NCBI RefSeq assembly: GCF_015751785.1
Contig: NZ_JADOTY010000001.1
Span: 7,068,001 to 7,132,000, forward strand
Length of the DNA stretch: 64,000 nucleotides
Origin: Micromonospora vinacea
GTDB lineage: Bacteria; Actinomycetota; Actinomycetes; Mycobacteriales; Micromonosporaceae
Direction: 5' to 3'
Position numbers and translations under genes: made by a program. Numbering within the stretch: the first letter of the stretch is position 1; each line of letters opens with the position of its first letter. The notes beneath the pieces are model-generated. The model saw only the letters and a program-made list of their open reading frames with translations. It searched no databases and had not been told where the DNA came from. Shown one piece after another: positions 1 through 8,802 of the stretch.

Positions 1-10
1 TCGGCCGGGC

Positions 11-1462
11 TCAGTCGACGCCGAACTCCATCGCGGCGCGGTCGAGTGCCTCGTCCTCCGGGGAGGCGACGCCCCGGGAGGCGATGGCTTCCGCGCCGCC
101 CTGCGGCATCGCGCCGATCAACCCGGTCGAGGCGGCCTGCGCGGCGCCGATCATCCGCTGCGGGTTCCCGCCGCCGACCAGGCCGAGGGAGGCGTACTGC
201 TCCAGCTTCGACCGCGAGTCGGCGATGTCCAGGTTGCGCATGGTGAGCTGGCCGATCCGGTCCGACGGGCCGAACGCCGAGTCCTCGGTACGCTCCATCG
301 ACAGCTTGTCCGGGTGGTAGCTGAACGACGGGCCGGTGGTGTCCAGGATCGAGTAGTCCTCGCCCCGGCGCAGCCGCAACGTCACCTCGCCGGTGACCGC
401 CGTGCCGACCCACCGCTGCAACGACTCGCGCAGCATCAGCGCCTGCGGGTCCAGCCAGCGGCCCTCGTACATCAGCCGACCGAGGCGGCGACCCTCGCTG
501 TGGTAGTTCGCCAGGGTGTCCTCGTTGTGGATGGCGTTGACCAGCCGCTCGTACGCGGCGTGCAGCAGCGCCATCCCGGGCGCCTCGTAGATGCCGCGGC
601 TCTTGGCCTCGATGATCCGGTTCTCGATCTGGTCCGACATGCCCAGGCCGTGCCGGCCGCCGATGGCGTTGGCCTCCAGCACCAGGTCGACGGCGTTGCC
701 GAACTCCTTGCCGTTGATGGTGACCGGGCGGCCCTGGTCGAAGCCGACGGTGACGTCCTCGGTGGGGATCTCCACCGACGGGTCCCAGAACCGGACGCCC
801 ATGATCGGGTTGACAGTCTCGATGCCGGTGTCGAGGTGCTCCAGCGTCTTCGCCTCGTGCGTGGCACCCCAGATGTTGGCGTCGGTCGAGTATGCCTTCT
901 CGGTGCTGTCCCGGTAGGGCAGGCCGCGTTCGAGCAGCCACTCGGACATCTCCTTACGCCCACCCAGCTCGGTGACGAAGGCGGTGTCGAGCCACGGCTT
1001 GTAGATGCGCAGCATCGGGTTGGCCAGCAGGCCGTACCGGTAGAACCGCTCGATGTCGTTGCCCTTGAAGGTCGAACCGTCGCCCCAGATCTGGACGTCG
1101 TCGGCGACCATCGCCCGCACCAGCAGGGTGCCGGTCACGGCGCGGCCCAGCGGGGTGGTGTTGAAGTACGCCCGCCCGCCGGTGCGGATGTGGAAGGCGC
1201 CGCAGGTCAGCGCGGCCAGGCCCTCTTCGACCAGGGCAGCGCGGCAGTCGACCAGGCGGGCGACCTCGGCGCCGTAGCTGAGCGCGCGACCGGGCACCGA
1301 GGCGATGTCGGGCTCGTCGTACTGGCCGATGTCGGCGGTGTAGGCGCAGGGAATCGCGCCCTTGTCGCGCATCCACGCGACCGCGACCGAGGTGTCGAGG
1401 CCGCCGGAGAAGGCGATGCCGACACGTTCGCCGGTGGGCAGGGAAGTGAGAACCTTGGACAC
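11..1462 (-). CDS. argG: Argininosuccinate synthase
   Basis: Joins citrulline and aspartate with ATP to form argininosuccinate, the penultimate step of arginine synthesis in the cytoplasm. The 483-residue product has the ATP-binding AFSGGLDTS loop at residues 17-25 and the usual synthase body after it (for example the TEKAYSTDANIWG and NGKEFGN segments). Its length fits the longer argG class that includes the E. coli enzyme. The GTG start at 1462 was chosen because family homology begins there; the open frame runs further upstream only as meaningless high-GC sequence. A palindromic ARG-box-like site lies just upstream. No other arg gene is in the window, so argG stands alone here. Confidence 0.95.
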   Translation of the reverse strand: MSKVLTSLPTGERVGIAFSGGLDTSVAVAWMRDKGAIPCAYTADIGQYDEPDIASVPGRALSYGAEVARLVDCRAALVEEGLAALTCGAFHIRTGGRAYFNTTPLGRAVTGTLLVRAMVADDVQIWGDGSTFKGNDIERFYRYGLLANPMLRIYKPWLDTAFVTELGGRKEMSEWLLERGLPYRDSTEKAYSTDANIWGATHEAKTLEHLDTGIETVNPIMGVRFWDPSVEIPTEDVTVGFDQGRPVTINGKEFGNAVDLVLEANAIGGRHGLGMSDQIENRIIEAKSRGIYEAPGMALLHAAYERLVNAIHNEDTLANYHSEGRRLGRLMYEGRWLDPQALMLRESLQRWVGTAVTGEVTLRLRRGEDYSILDTTGPSFSYHPDKLSMERTEDSAFGPSDRIGQLTMRNLDIADSRSKLEQYASLGLVGGGNPQRMIGAAQAASTGLIGAMPQGGAEAIASRGVASPEDEALDRAAMEFGVD

Positions 1463-1470
1463 GGGGAAAA

Positions 1471-1498
1471 TTATGCAATAGAACGCATGGCCATGCAA
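1471..1498. promoter_or_regulatory. Putative ArgR operator (tandem ARG boxes) upstream of argG
   Basis: Just before the argG start, the AT-rich block TTATGCAATA is followed after three bases by the perfect palindrome GCATGGCCATGC (1485-1496). Both resemble the TTGCAT/ATGCAA half-sites of actinobacterial ARG boxes, and their centres are a little over one helical turn apart. The position between -9 and -36 of the start codon suits a repressor blocking transcription. ArgR binding is inferred from motif and context. Confidence 0.5.
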
Positions 1499-1509
1499 GC
1501 CGATGCGGT

Positions 1510-2331
1510 CTACTCGCCGCCGAACGGCGGATCGTCGCGACCCAGCTCCCAGAACGCCACCGCCGCCGCGGCGGCCACGTTCAACGAGTCGACGCCACGG
1601 CGCATCGGAAGGACCACCCGCACGTCGCTGGCGGCCTGGGCCGCCGCGGTGAGGCCGGGCCCCTCGGCACCCAGCAGCAGCGCCGCCCGCTCGCGCTGCG
1701 CCGGGGTCAACCGCTGGATCGGTACGGCGTCCGGCGCGGGCGTCATGGCGAGCACCGTGAAGCCGGCCTCCCGCACCTGGTCCAGGCCCTCGGGCCACCG
1801 GTCGAGCTTCGCGTACGGCATGGCGAAGACCTCACCCATGCTGACCCGGACACTGCGCCGGTACAGCGGGTCGGCGCAGGACGGCGACAGCAGCACCGCG
1901 TCGATGCCGAGTGCGGCGGCACCCCGGAAGACCGCGCCGAGGTTGGTGTGGTTGTTCACGTCCTCCAGGAGCACGACCCGGCGCGCGGCGGCGAGCACCT
2001 CGTCCGCCGTCGGCAGCGGCCGGCGGTGGAACGACGCCAGCACCCCCCGGTGTACGTGGAAGCCGGTGGCCCGTTGCAGCACGTCCTGTGTCGCGGCGTA
2101 GACCGGCGCGTAGCCGGTGTCCAGGTCGGCGAGCTGGTCGACGCGCTTGGCGTCGACCAGGTACGACCGGGCCGGGTAGCCCGCGCGCAGCGCCCGGCGC
2201 AGCACCAGCTCCCCCTCGGCGATGAACAGGCCGTGCGGCGGCTCCCAGCGGGTGCGCAGCTCGACGTCGGTGAGCGCCCGGTAGTCGGCGATCCGGTCGT
2301 CGTCAGGGTCGGTGATCTCGTGGACGGGCAC
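1510..2331 (-). CDS. TrmH/SpoU-family RNA 2'-O-methyltransferase
   Basis: A 273-residue SPOUT-class methyltransferase that probably uses SAM to methylate a ribose 2'-OH in tRNA or rRNA. An N-terminal substrate-binding segment (about residues 1-100) is followed by the three SpoU motifs: NHTNLGAVFRGAAALG, then LLLGAEGPGL, then MRRGVDSLNVAAAAAV near the C-terminus, which form the knotted SAM site. The GTG start at 2331 is set where homology begins (VPVHEITDP). It lies upstream of argG on the same strand with a 47-base gap that holds the ARG-box-like site, so the two need not be co-transcribed. The RNA target cannot be read from sequence. Confidence 0.88.
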   Translation of the reverse strand: MPVHEITDPDDDRIADYRALTDVELRTRWEPPHGLFIAEGELVLRRALRAGYPARSYLVDAKRVDQLADLDTGYAPVYAATQDVLQRATGFHVHRGVLASFHRRPLPTADEVLAAARRVVLLEDVNNHTNLGAVFRGAAALGIDAVLLSPSCADPLYRRSVRVSMGEVFAMPYAKLDRWPEGLDQVREAGFTVLAMTPAPDAVPIQRLTPAQRERAALLLGAEGPGLTAAAQAASDVRVVLPMRRGVDSLNVAAAAAVAFWELGRDDPPFGGE

Positions 2332-2449
2332 CCGACGATTCTGCCGGACGCGGAGCAGCGCGCTTCGACGCCCGCCCGACGGGGTGTTTTGTCCGAAGAA
2401 GAACGGGAATGACCGGCGGGCATCGGACGTGACGGGAAGGACCAGCCAG

Positions 2450-4297
2450 GTGAGCGCAGACGACACCACGGCGGGCGAAGCGGGCCCCCTGCCCCGGCGT
2501 CCGACCGTCGCGGACCACATCGTCTCGCGCCTGTTCAGCTGGGGCGTACACCGCTACTTCGGCTATCCCGGCGACGGCATCAACGGCCTCACCTCCGCGC
2601 TGCAACGCACCAACGGGCGGGCCCAGTTCATCCAGGTCCGCCACGAGGAGACCGCCGGCTTCGCCGCCTCCGCCCACGTCAAGTACGGCGGCGGCCCACT
2701 GGGCTGCGCGCTGGTCACCAGTGGGCCGGGGGCGATCCACCTGCTCAACGGCCTGTACGACGCGAAGCTCGACCACCAACCGGTGATCGCCCTGGTCGGG
2801 CACACCGCGACCACCGCCGAGGGCGGCGGCTACTACCAGGAGGTCGACCTGCTCGCCCTCTACAAGGACGTGGCCGCGGCGTTCCTGGCCCAGCTCGACC
2901 ACCCGACACAGGTACGCCACCTGGTCGACAGGGCGTGCCGGACAGCGCTGGCCCGGCGTACCGTCACCGCCCTGATCCTGCCCCTGGACCTCCAGGACGA
3001 GCCGGCCGTCCCGAACCCCCCGCACGCGCACGGCTACTACCAGACCAGCAACGCGCCGAGCAGTACGCCGACGGTGCCACCGGAGGCGGACGTACGCCGG
3101 GCAGCCGAGGTCCTGCGCGGCGGGCAGCGGGTGGCCATGCTTGTCGGCCAGGGTGCCCTCGGCGCGCGCGACGAGGTCCGCGAGATCGCCGACCGGCTCG
3201 GGGCCGGCGTGGCCACCGCACTGCTCGGCTTCACCGCCGTCGACCACCGCGAACCGTGGGTGACCGGCGCGATCGGGCTGCTCGGCACCCGACCGAGCTG
3301 GCAGCTGATGAGCGGCTGCGACCGACTGCTGATCGTGGGCAGCAACATGCCGTACTCGGAGTTCTACCCACCGCCCGGGCAGGCCCGCGCGGTGCAGATC
3401 GACCTGGACGGCACCCAGCTCGGGCTGCGGTACCCCACCGAGGTGAACCTGACCGGCGACGCCCGCCCCACGCTGCGGGCGTTGCTGGACGAACTGGGCC
3501 CCGGCCCCGGGCCGACCGCCTGGCGGACGGAGATCACCGAGGCCACCTCGGCGTGGCGCCGGGTGCAACACGACCTGGCCGAGCAGGCCGCCGACCCGGT
3601 CAACCCGCAGTTGCTCTTCCACACCCTGAACGAGCGGCTGCCGGACGACGTGCTGCTCGCTGTCGACTGCGGCACCACCACCGCCTGGTACGCCCGACAC
3701 ATCCAGGTACGCCCGAGCATGCTGGCCAGCCTCTCCGGCACGCTGCTGTCCATGGGCGGCGCCATGCCGTACGCGTTGAGCGCCAAGTTCGCCCACCCGG
3801 ACCGGCCGCTGGTCGCACTGATCGGCGACGGCGCCATGCAGATGAACGGCGTCAACGAGCTGATCACGGTGGCGAAGTACTGGCGCAGCTGGGCGGACCC
3901 GCGCTTCGTGGTGCTGGTGCTCAACAACCGGGATCTGGCGTTCGTCAGCTGGGAACAGCGCTCGACCGAGGGGACGCCGATGTTCCCCGACAGCCAACAG
4001 TTGCCGGATATCGCCTACCACCAGTGGGCGGAGGTGCTCGGGCTGCACGGCGAGTTGATCGACTCACCGGAGCAGGTGCGCGACGTCTGGGACCGGGCGC
4101 TCACCGCCGACCGGCCGGTGGTGATCAACGCCCTGGTCGACCCGGCCGAGCTGATGCTGCCACCGCACTTCACCGTCGAGCAGGCCCGCAAGACCGCCGC
4201 GGCGGTGCTCCGCGGCGACACCGACTGGGCCGGGATCATCCGCCGCGGCCTGCCCGCCACAGTGGCCAGCTACCGCCCCCGCCGCCGCGACCGCTGA
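2450..4297 (+). CDS. Thiamine-diphosphate-dependent enzyme, pyruvate oxidase/acetolactate synthase-like
   Basis: A 615-residue ThDP enzyme with the POX-type three-domain order: PYR domain (about 15-185, with RHEETAGFAASAH carrying the conserved Glu that activates the cofactor), central domain (about 205-345) and PP domain (about 385-560). The PP domain has GDGAMQMNGVNEL and, after about 25 residues, VLVLNN, the GDG-N25-NN motif that binds Mg and diphosphate. Likely a cytoplasmic or membrane-peripheral 2-oxoacid decarboxylase or oxidase; the substrate is not determined. The GTG start at 2450 follows GAAGGA with good spacing; an in-frame GTG at 2429 is an alternative. It ends tail to tail with the PBP gene. 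Confidence 0.85.
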   Translation: MSADDTTAGEAGPLPRRPTVADHIVSRLFSWGVHRYFGYPGDGINGLTSALQRTNGRAQFIQVRHEETAGFAASAHVKYGGGPLGCALVTSGPGAIHLLNGLYDAKLDHQPVIALVGHTATTAEGGGYYQEVDLLALYKDVAAAFLAQLDHPTQVRHLVDRACRTALARRTVTALILPLDLQDEPAVPNPPHAHGYYQTSNAPSSTPTVPPEADVRRAAEVLRGGQRVAMLVGQGALGARDEVREIADRLGAGVATALLGFTAVDHREPWVTGAIGLLGTRPSWQLMSGCDRLLIVGSNMPYSEFYPPPGQARAVQIDLDGTQLGLRYPTEVNLTGDARPTLRALLDELGPGPGPTAWRTEITEATSAWRRVQHDLAEQAADPVNPQLLFHTLNERLPDDVLLAVDCGTTTAWYARHIQVRPSMLASLSGTLLSMGGAMPYALSAKFAHPDRPLVALIGDGAMQMNGVNELITVAKYWRSWADPRFVVLVLNNRDLAFVSWEQRSTEGTPMFPDSQQLPDIAYHQWAEVLGLHGELIDSPEQVRDVWDRALTADRPVVINALVDPAELMLPPHFTVEQARKTAAAVLRGDTDWAGIIRRGLPATVASYRPRRRDR

Positions 4298-4307
4298 GAC
4301 CGTCAGC
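4293..4307. terminator. Short inverted repeat across two convergent stop codons
   Basis: GCTGA (4293-4297) and TCAGC (4303-4307) flank five bases and contain the TGA stops of the two convergent genes. The stem is short and has no T-run, so it is at best a weak terminator. It is listed because similar stop-spanning repeats occur at three other convergent junctions here. Confidence 0.3.
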
Positions 4308-6504
4308 CTCGGCGGTCCAGCCAGCGTTGGAGGGCCGAGCGGGGGTCCTCGGTGGTGGGGTCCTGCCGGCGCTCCGGGACCGCTGGGCGTTCCACCGGGC
4401 GGCGCGCGTCGCCGGCCAACTCACGGCTCGGTGCCACGAACGCCTTCTCCGGCTGGCCCTTCACGGCGGTGGCGATGACCCGGGCCACCGCGTCGATCAC
4501 CTTCGTCTGCACCGCCGACCCCACCGAGTCGGCCGGGTCGTCCGGGTTGGCGGCGATACCGGCCACCGCGACCTGCGGGGTGAAGCCGACGAACGTCTCG
4601 GTGGAGTTCTCCTCCGAGCTACCCGTCTTACCAGCCACCGGTCGGCCATCGAGGATGTCGTTCACACCGGTGGCGGTGCCACCGTTGCACTGCCCGAACG
4701 CCGACTGCTGACCCACCGGGCAGCGCGCCGCGTCGGTCGCGGCACGGGCGACGTCGGCGTCGAGCACCCGCTTGCAGGAGGGCTGCCCGACCGGCACCTT
4801 CGTGCCGTCCGCGCCGGTCACCGAGACCACCGGCACCGGCGTGCAGTAGGTGCCCTCGGCGGCCACCGTGGCGTACGCGTTGGCCAGGTCCAGCGGGGTC
4901 GTGGCCGCCACACCGAGGGTGAACGAACCCCAGTTCGCTGCGTTGTTCTTCGCGAAGGCGGCGTCCGAGTCGGCGCGGAACGTAATGCCGAGCCGCTGCG
5001 CCATCTGGACCACCTTGTCCTGGCCGACCTGCTCGGCCAGCCAGACGAAGTAGGTGTTCACCGAGCGGCCGAAGCCGTCCCACATCATCCGGTACCCGTC
5101 CATCCAGTCCGGGTTGGCGTTCGCCGGGCACCAGTGGCCGTCGCAGCTGCCCGGTCCCTCGGCGGGGTACCGGGTGGGCAGCTTGGCGGGCGCGTCGAAA
5201 CCGGTGGAAAGGGTACGGCCCGACTCCAGCGCGGCGAGCATGGTGAACAGCTTGAACGTCGAACCCGCCTGGTACCCGTCGACGCTGGCCCCGCCGGAGA
5301 TCAACGGGTTGACGGTGTTCGGGTAGTTCGCCTGCCCGGCCGGGTTGTCGGCGAGGCTGTAGTGCCGGTTGACCGCCATCGCCAAAACCCGCCCGGTGCC
5401 CGGCTGGACCGCCGCGATCGGCAGGGCGCGCTTGTTGTCGTACCCGTAGACCTTGGTGGCCTGCTGCTGCGCGGTGGCCTGGACCTTCGGGTCCAGCGAG
5501 GTGACAACCGTGTAGCCGCCCGAACGCAGCGCCTGCTCGCGCTCCGCGACGGTGGCCCCGAAGGCCGGCTGGGCCAGCCACCACTGGCGCAGGTAGTCGC
5601 AGAAGTAGCCCCAGTCGTCGTGGCCCTGGGACACGGCGGTGCAGCCGTTGGGCTGGGCGGTGGGGTGCAGGGCCAGCGGCTCGGCCTTGGCCTGGGCGGC
5701 CTGCGCGGCGGTGATCGCGTTGGTGGCGACCATCGAGTCCAGCACGTACGACCGGCGGGCCAGCGCCGCGTCCTTGTCGCCGCTGATCGGGCTGTACGCG
5801 TCCGGGGACTGCACCAGACCGGCCAGCACTGCCGACTCGCCGAGGGTCAACTGCGACGGAGGCTTGCCGAAGTACCGCTGGCTGGCCGCCGCGATCCCGT
5901 ACGCGCCGGAGCCGAAGTAGGCGATGTTCAGGTACCTGTCGAGGATCTCGTCCTTGCCCAGGCTCTTGTCCAACGCGCTCGCGTACCGGATTTCCTGGAT
6001 CTTGCGCCCGACGGTGGGGTCGGTCGCGGCGGCGCGCTCCTCGGCCGTGCGGGTGGGGTCGGTCTTGAGCACGTTACGGACGTACTGCATGGTCAGCGTC
6101 GAGCCGCCCTGCTCGGTGCCGCCGCCCTTGACGTTGGCCACCAGCGCCCGGGCCAGGCCGCGCAGGTCCGCGCCGCCGTGGTCGTAGAAACGCCGGTCCT
6201 CGGCCGCCACGATCGCCTGCCGCATCACCGGGGCGATCTCCGACAGGGGGACATCGGTGCGGTTCACGTCGTAGAACGTGGTGATCAGCGTCTTGCCGTC
6301 GTTGGCGTAGAGGTACGAACGCTGCGGGGTGGCCGGGGTCTTCAACGAGGCCGGCAACGCGGCGTACGACCCGAGCGCGGAGCGGGCGGTGAGCCCGAGC
6401 AGCAGGTTGCCCGGCAGCGCGGCGACTGCCAGGACAAGCCCGGCCAACACGCCGGCGAGCAGCACTGTGAACAGCCGCGACAGCGGCGAGCGGGGGGCGG
6501 CCAT
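4303..6504 (-). CDS. Bifunctional penicillin-binding protein (class A: glycosyltransferase plus transpeptidase)
   Basis: A membrane-anchored peptidoglycan polymerase and cross-linker of 733 residues. A single N-terminal anchor (about 10-38) precedes a GT51 domain with EDRRFYDHGG near residue 101 and GGSTLTMQYVRN near 138. The transpeptidase domain has all three active-site boxes: STFK near 414, SVN, and KTGSSEEN near 625. Cytoplasm-facing N-terminus, periplasm-side domains. Class A in domain content; no PASTA repeats follow, so it resembles the ponA1/PBP1 group. The start is uncertain: ATG 6504 is preferred, while GTG 6522 and TTG 6555 are in frame and none has a strong Shine-Dalgarno. Its upstream leader is unusually C/G-skewed. 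Confidence 0.9.
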   Translation of the reverse strand: MAAPRSPLSRLFTVLLAGVLAGLVLAVAALPGNLLLGLTARSALGSYAALPASLKTPATPQRSYLYANDGKTLITTFYDVNRTDVPLSEIAPVMRQAIVAAEDRRFYDHGGADLRGLARALVANVKGGGTEQGGSTLTMQYVRNVLKTDPTRTAEERAAATDPTVGRKIQEIRYASALDKSLGKDEILDRYLNIAYFGSGAYGIAAASQRYFGKPPSQLTLGESAVLAGLVQSPDAYSPISGDKDAALARRSYVLDSMVATNAITAAQAAQAKAEPLALHPTAQPNGCTAVSQGHDDWGYFCDYLRQWWLAQPAFGATVAEREQALRSGGYTVVTSLDPKVQATAQQQATKVYGYDNKRALPIAAVQPGTGRVLAMAVNRHYSLADNPAGQANYPNTVNPLISGGASVDGYQAGSTFKLFTMLAALESGRTLSTGFDAPAKLPTRYPAEGPGSCDGHWCPANANPDWMDGYRMMWDGFGRSVNTYFVWLAEQVGQDKVVQMAQRLGITFRADSDAAFAKNNAANWGSFTLGVAATTPLDLANAYATVAAEGTYCTPVPVVSVTGADGTKVPVGQPSCKRVLDADVARAATDAARCPVGQQSAFGQCNGGTATGVNDILDGRPVAGKTGSSEENSTETFVGFTPQVAVAGIAANPDDPADSVGSAVQTKVIDAVARVIATAVKGQPEKAFVAPSRELAGDARRPVERPAVPERRQDPTTEDPRSALQRWLDRRG

Positions 6505-6568
6505 GCAACCCAGGATTGCCACAAAAACCGCCAACCGACCACCCCCACCCGCCAATTGTCAGCAACTT

Positions 6569-6635
6569 CACCCCCACCCACCAGCCAACTCCCACCCCCA
6601 CCCCCCGCCCAGCCCCACCCCAGCCCCCCACCCCG
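6569..6635 (-). other. G-quadruplex-capable tract in the leader of the PBP gene
   Basis: The plus strand is nearly pure C with A spacers, so the minus strand, which is sense for the PBP gene downstream, has many runs of three or more G separated by one or two bases. This meets the usual G4 rule several times over. It would lie in the transcript 65-130 bases before the PBP start. Folding is inferred. Confidence 0.5.
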
Positions 6636-6697
6636 GTGATCATGGGGTTAACGGGAGGTTCGATCACCGAATCACCCGTCAACCTCATGATCACCGG
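6633..6697. repeat. GATC-tipped inverted repeat A
   Basis: Two 23-nt arms (6633-6655 and 6675-6697) match at 21 positions around a 19-nt loop. Each arm carries GGTGATCATG near its outer end. The repeat lies between the 3' end of the membrane-protein gene and the 5' leader of the PBP gene, flanked by G4-capable tracts. It belongs to a set of GATC-ended hairpins found across this window. Confidence 0.75.
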
Positions 6698-6700
6698 CGT

Positions 6701-6771
6701 TGGCCGGGGGCCGGAGGCCGGGGGCCCGGGGGCCGGGGGCCGGGGGGTGGGGGTGAGGGTGGGCGGGTGGG
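6701..6771 (+). other. G-rich tract with canonical quadruplex motif
   Basis: Dense G-runs on the plus strand, ending in a stretch (6742-6771) with five runs of three or more G and loops of one to five bases, immediately against the stop codon of the membrane-protein gene. With the C-rich tract on the other side of the hairpin it makes a strongly strand-asymmetric block of about 200 bp. Confidence 0.5.
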
Positions 6772-7539
6772 TTAGGGGTTGGGGGTGCTCAGGCTGGCGG
6801 TGGCGGCGTCTCTGGCGGTTTCGCGGGGCATCAGGCGGCCGGAGCGGTAGCCGATGCCGATGCCGGCGATCAGTACGAAGATCGCGCCGAACGTCTGCAG
6901 CGAGCCGATCAGGGCACCGCCGAGGCCGAGCAACGGCGCGGCGATGATCAGCATGACGCCGTCGCCGAGACTGAAGGTGCCGGAGCGGGCCACCGCCCAC
7001 CCGGTGAGGAACCATCCCGCGCTGTAGAACGTCGCGCCGAGCAGGACCAGCGACCGCGCGGTGGCGCCGAAGACCGGCGTCTGCTCTTCGAGCCCGGCGA
7101 ACGGCAGCATGAGCACTGTGCCGGCGATGCTGACCAGCAGCCCGGCGGCGGCGACCCGGCGGCTGCGGGTCGCGGCCAGCAGCCCGGTGAGGGCCAGCAG
7201 CGCGAGCAGTCCGAGCCAGACCGCGGCCACCCAGCCGATCAGGTACACCGCCCGGCCGTCGGCCGGATAGGGGTCGTTGCCCACCCCTCCGTCGCTGGCC
7301 ATCGCCACCGCGCCGTAGAGGATGGCGTACGCGGGCAGCAGCCAGACAGCCGCCCGCGCGAACCGGCGCACCGACCAGGCCCAACTGGCGTTCGTGGCGG
7401 GGGCGCCCGGGGTCGGCTCGCCGACGAAGGGCAGTACGCCGAACCCGCCACCGCTGCGCCGGGAGCCCAGCGGGGCGACCGGGTCGTGCGCGCCGGGCAC
7501 CGGGGCCGAGGACCACATCCGATTCGCCGGATCCTTCAT
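6772..7539 (-). CDS. Multi-pass membrane protein of unknown function
   Basis: A 255-residue protein I do not recognise. The first 50 residues are polar and Gly/Pro-rich, followed by about six hydrophobic segments (for example WLLPAYAILYGAVAMA, VAAVWLGLLALLALTGLLAA, LLVSIAGTVLMLPFAGL, LVLLGATFYSAGWFLTGW, VMLIIAAPLLGLGGALIG and IFVLIAGIGIGY), so it is an integral membrane protein. The ATG at 7539 is the natural start. It is followed at 150 bases by the SPFH/NfeD pair on the same strand, and its 3' side meets the G-rich block. No catalytic motif is visible. Confidence 0.75.
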   Translation of the reverse strand: MKDPANRMWSSAPVPGAHDPVAPLGSRRSGGGFGVLPFVGEPTPGAPATNASWAWSVRRFARAAVWLLPAYAILYGAVAMASDGGVGNDPYPADGRAVYLIGWVAAVWLGLLALLALTGLLAATRSRRVAAAGLLVSIAGTVLMLPFAGLEEQTPVFGATARSLVLLGATFYSAGWFLTGWAVARSGTFSLGDGVMLIIAAPLLGLGGALIGSLQTFGAIFVLIAGIGIGYRSGRLMPRETARDAATASLSTPNP

Positions 7540-7690
7540 GCGTCACCTCGCTCGCCGACGAACGGTGCGGGACGCGCCGGGGCGCCCCGATTGCCTGGTC
7601 ACCACCCGTCCTAGGACCGATCGTGGCAGGCGTCGGAGCGCCCCATGAGTCTTTCTCGTATTTAGCCGACCGAGCGGCCGGCGTACGGGA

Positions 7691-8797
7691 TCAGCCGCGT
7701 TCGCGCTGGTCGGCCGGGTCCTCGACGAGGCTGGCCGGCGACACCGGCTCCGGCGCGGGCAGCCCCTTCGGCCCCTTGCCGCCGGTGGCCTGCGCCTCGG
7801 CGACGCGTACCTCGTCGTGGATCTGCTGGGCGGCGTCCGCCGCGGCCTGCGCCGCCTCCGCGGCCTCGCGCTCGACCTGGCTCGCCTGGTCCGCGGCCTC
7901 CGGTGCGGGCAGGTCCCCCACCATCTGGCTCAGCCCACCGAGCGCGCCACCCATCCCCTCCAGGGCCTTGGTCAGCTCGGCCGGGACGATCCAGACCTTG
8001 TTGGCGCTGCCCTGGGCGATCTGCGGCAGAGCCTGCAGGTACTGGTAGGCGAGCACCTTCTGGCTCGGGTTGGCCTGGTGGATCGCGTCGAAGACCGTCC
8101 GGATCGCCTTCGCCTGACCCTCGGCCTGCAGGATGCGGGCCTGCCGGTCACCGTCGGCCCGCAGCACCGCCGACTGCTTGTCACCCTCGGCGGTCAGGAT
8201 CACCGACTGCTTGTGACCCTCGGCGGTCAGGATCGCCGCGCGGCGGTCCCGCTCAGCACGCATCTGCTTCTCCATCGAGTCGCGGATGCTTGCCGGCGGC
8301 TCGATCGCCTTGATCTCGACCCGGGTCACCTTGATGCCCCAGCGGCCGGTGGTCTCGTCGAGCACGCCCGAGAGGTGCCTGTTGATCTCGTCGCGGCTGG
8401 TCAGCGCCCGCTCCAGATCGAGCGAACCGATCACGTTACGCAACGTGGTGACGGTCAGCTGCTCGATGGCCTGGAGGAAGCTGGAGATCTCGTAGGTCGC
8501 CCGGACCGAGTCGACCACCTTGAAGTAGAGAACCGTGTCGATCGAGACCACCAGGTTGTCCGAGGTGATCACCGGCTGCGGCGGGAAGCTGACAACCTGC
8601 TCCCGCATGTCGACCTTGGTACGAACCGCGTCGATGAACGGCACCAGCAGGTTGAGGCCGGGGCTGAGGGTGCGCTTGTACTTGCCGAGCCGTTCCACCA
8701 CGTCCTGGCGTTGCTGCGGCACGATCCGCACCGCCTTGGCCAGCGTTATCACGGCGATCAACGCCACCGCGATCACCACCACCCCGATTAAGGTCAT
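7691..8797 (-). CDS. SPFH/Band 7 (stomatin-like) membrane protein
   Basis: A 368-residue stomatin/flotillin relative: one N-terminal membrane segment (about 3-20), the Band 7 domain (about 20-200, with VERLGKYKRTLSPGLNLLVPF and the DMREQVVSFPPQ segment), then a helical AEG-repeat region (about 205-245) typical of stomatin oligomers. The C-terminal 70 residues are acidic and Ala-rich. Expected to form rings in membrane microdomains. The ATG at 8797 is preferred; GAGAGG lies about nine bases before it, and an in-frame GTG at 8806 is too close to that site. It starts five bases after the nfeD stop, the classic nfeD-stomatin operon. Confidence 0.9.
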   Translation of the reverse strand: MTLIGVVVIAVALIAVITLAKAVRIVPQQRQDVVERLGKYKRTLSPGLNLLVPFIDAVRTKVDMREQVVSFPPQPVITSDNLVVSIDTVLYFKVVDSVRATYEISSFLQAIEQLTVTTLRNVIGSLDLERALTSRDEINRHLSGVLDETTGRWGIKVTRVEIKAIEPPASIRDSMEKQMRAERDRRAAILTAEGHKQSVILTAEGDKQSAVLRADGDRQARILQAEGQAKAIRTVFDAIHQANPSQKVLAYQYLQALPQIAQGSANKVWIVPAELTKALEGMGGALGGLSQMVGDLPAPEAADQASQVEREAAEAAQAAADAAQQIHDEVRVAEAQATGGKGPKGLPAPEPVSPASLVEDPADQRERG

Positions 8798-8802
8798 CCC
8801 GT

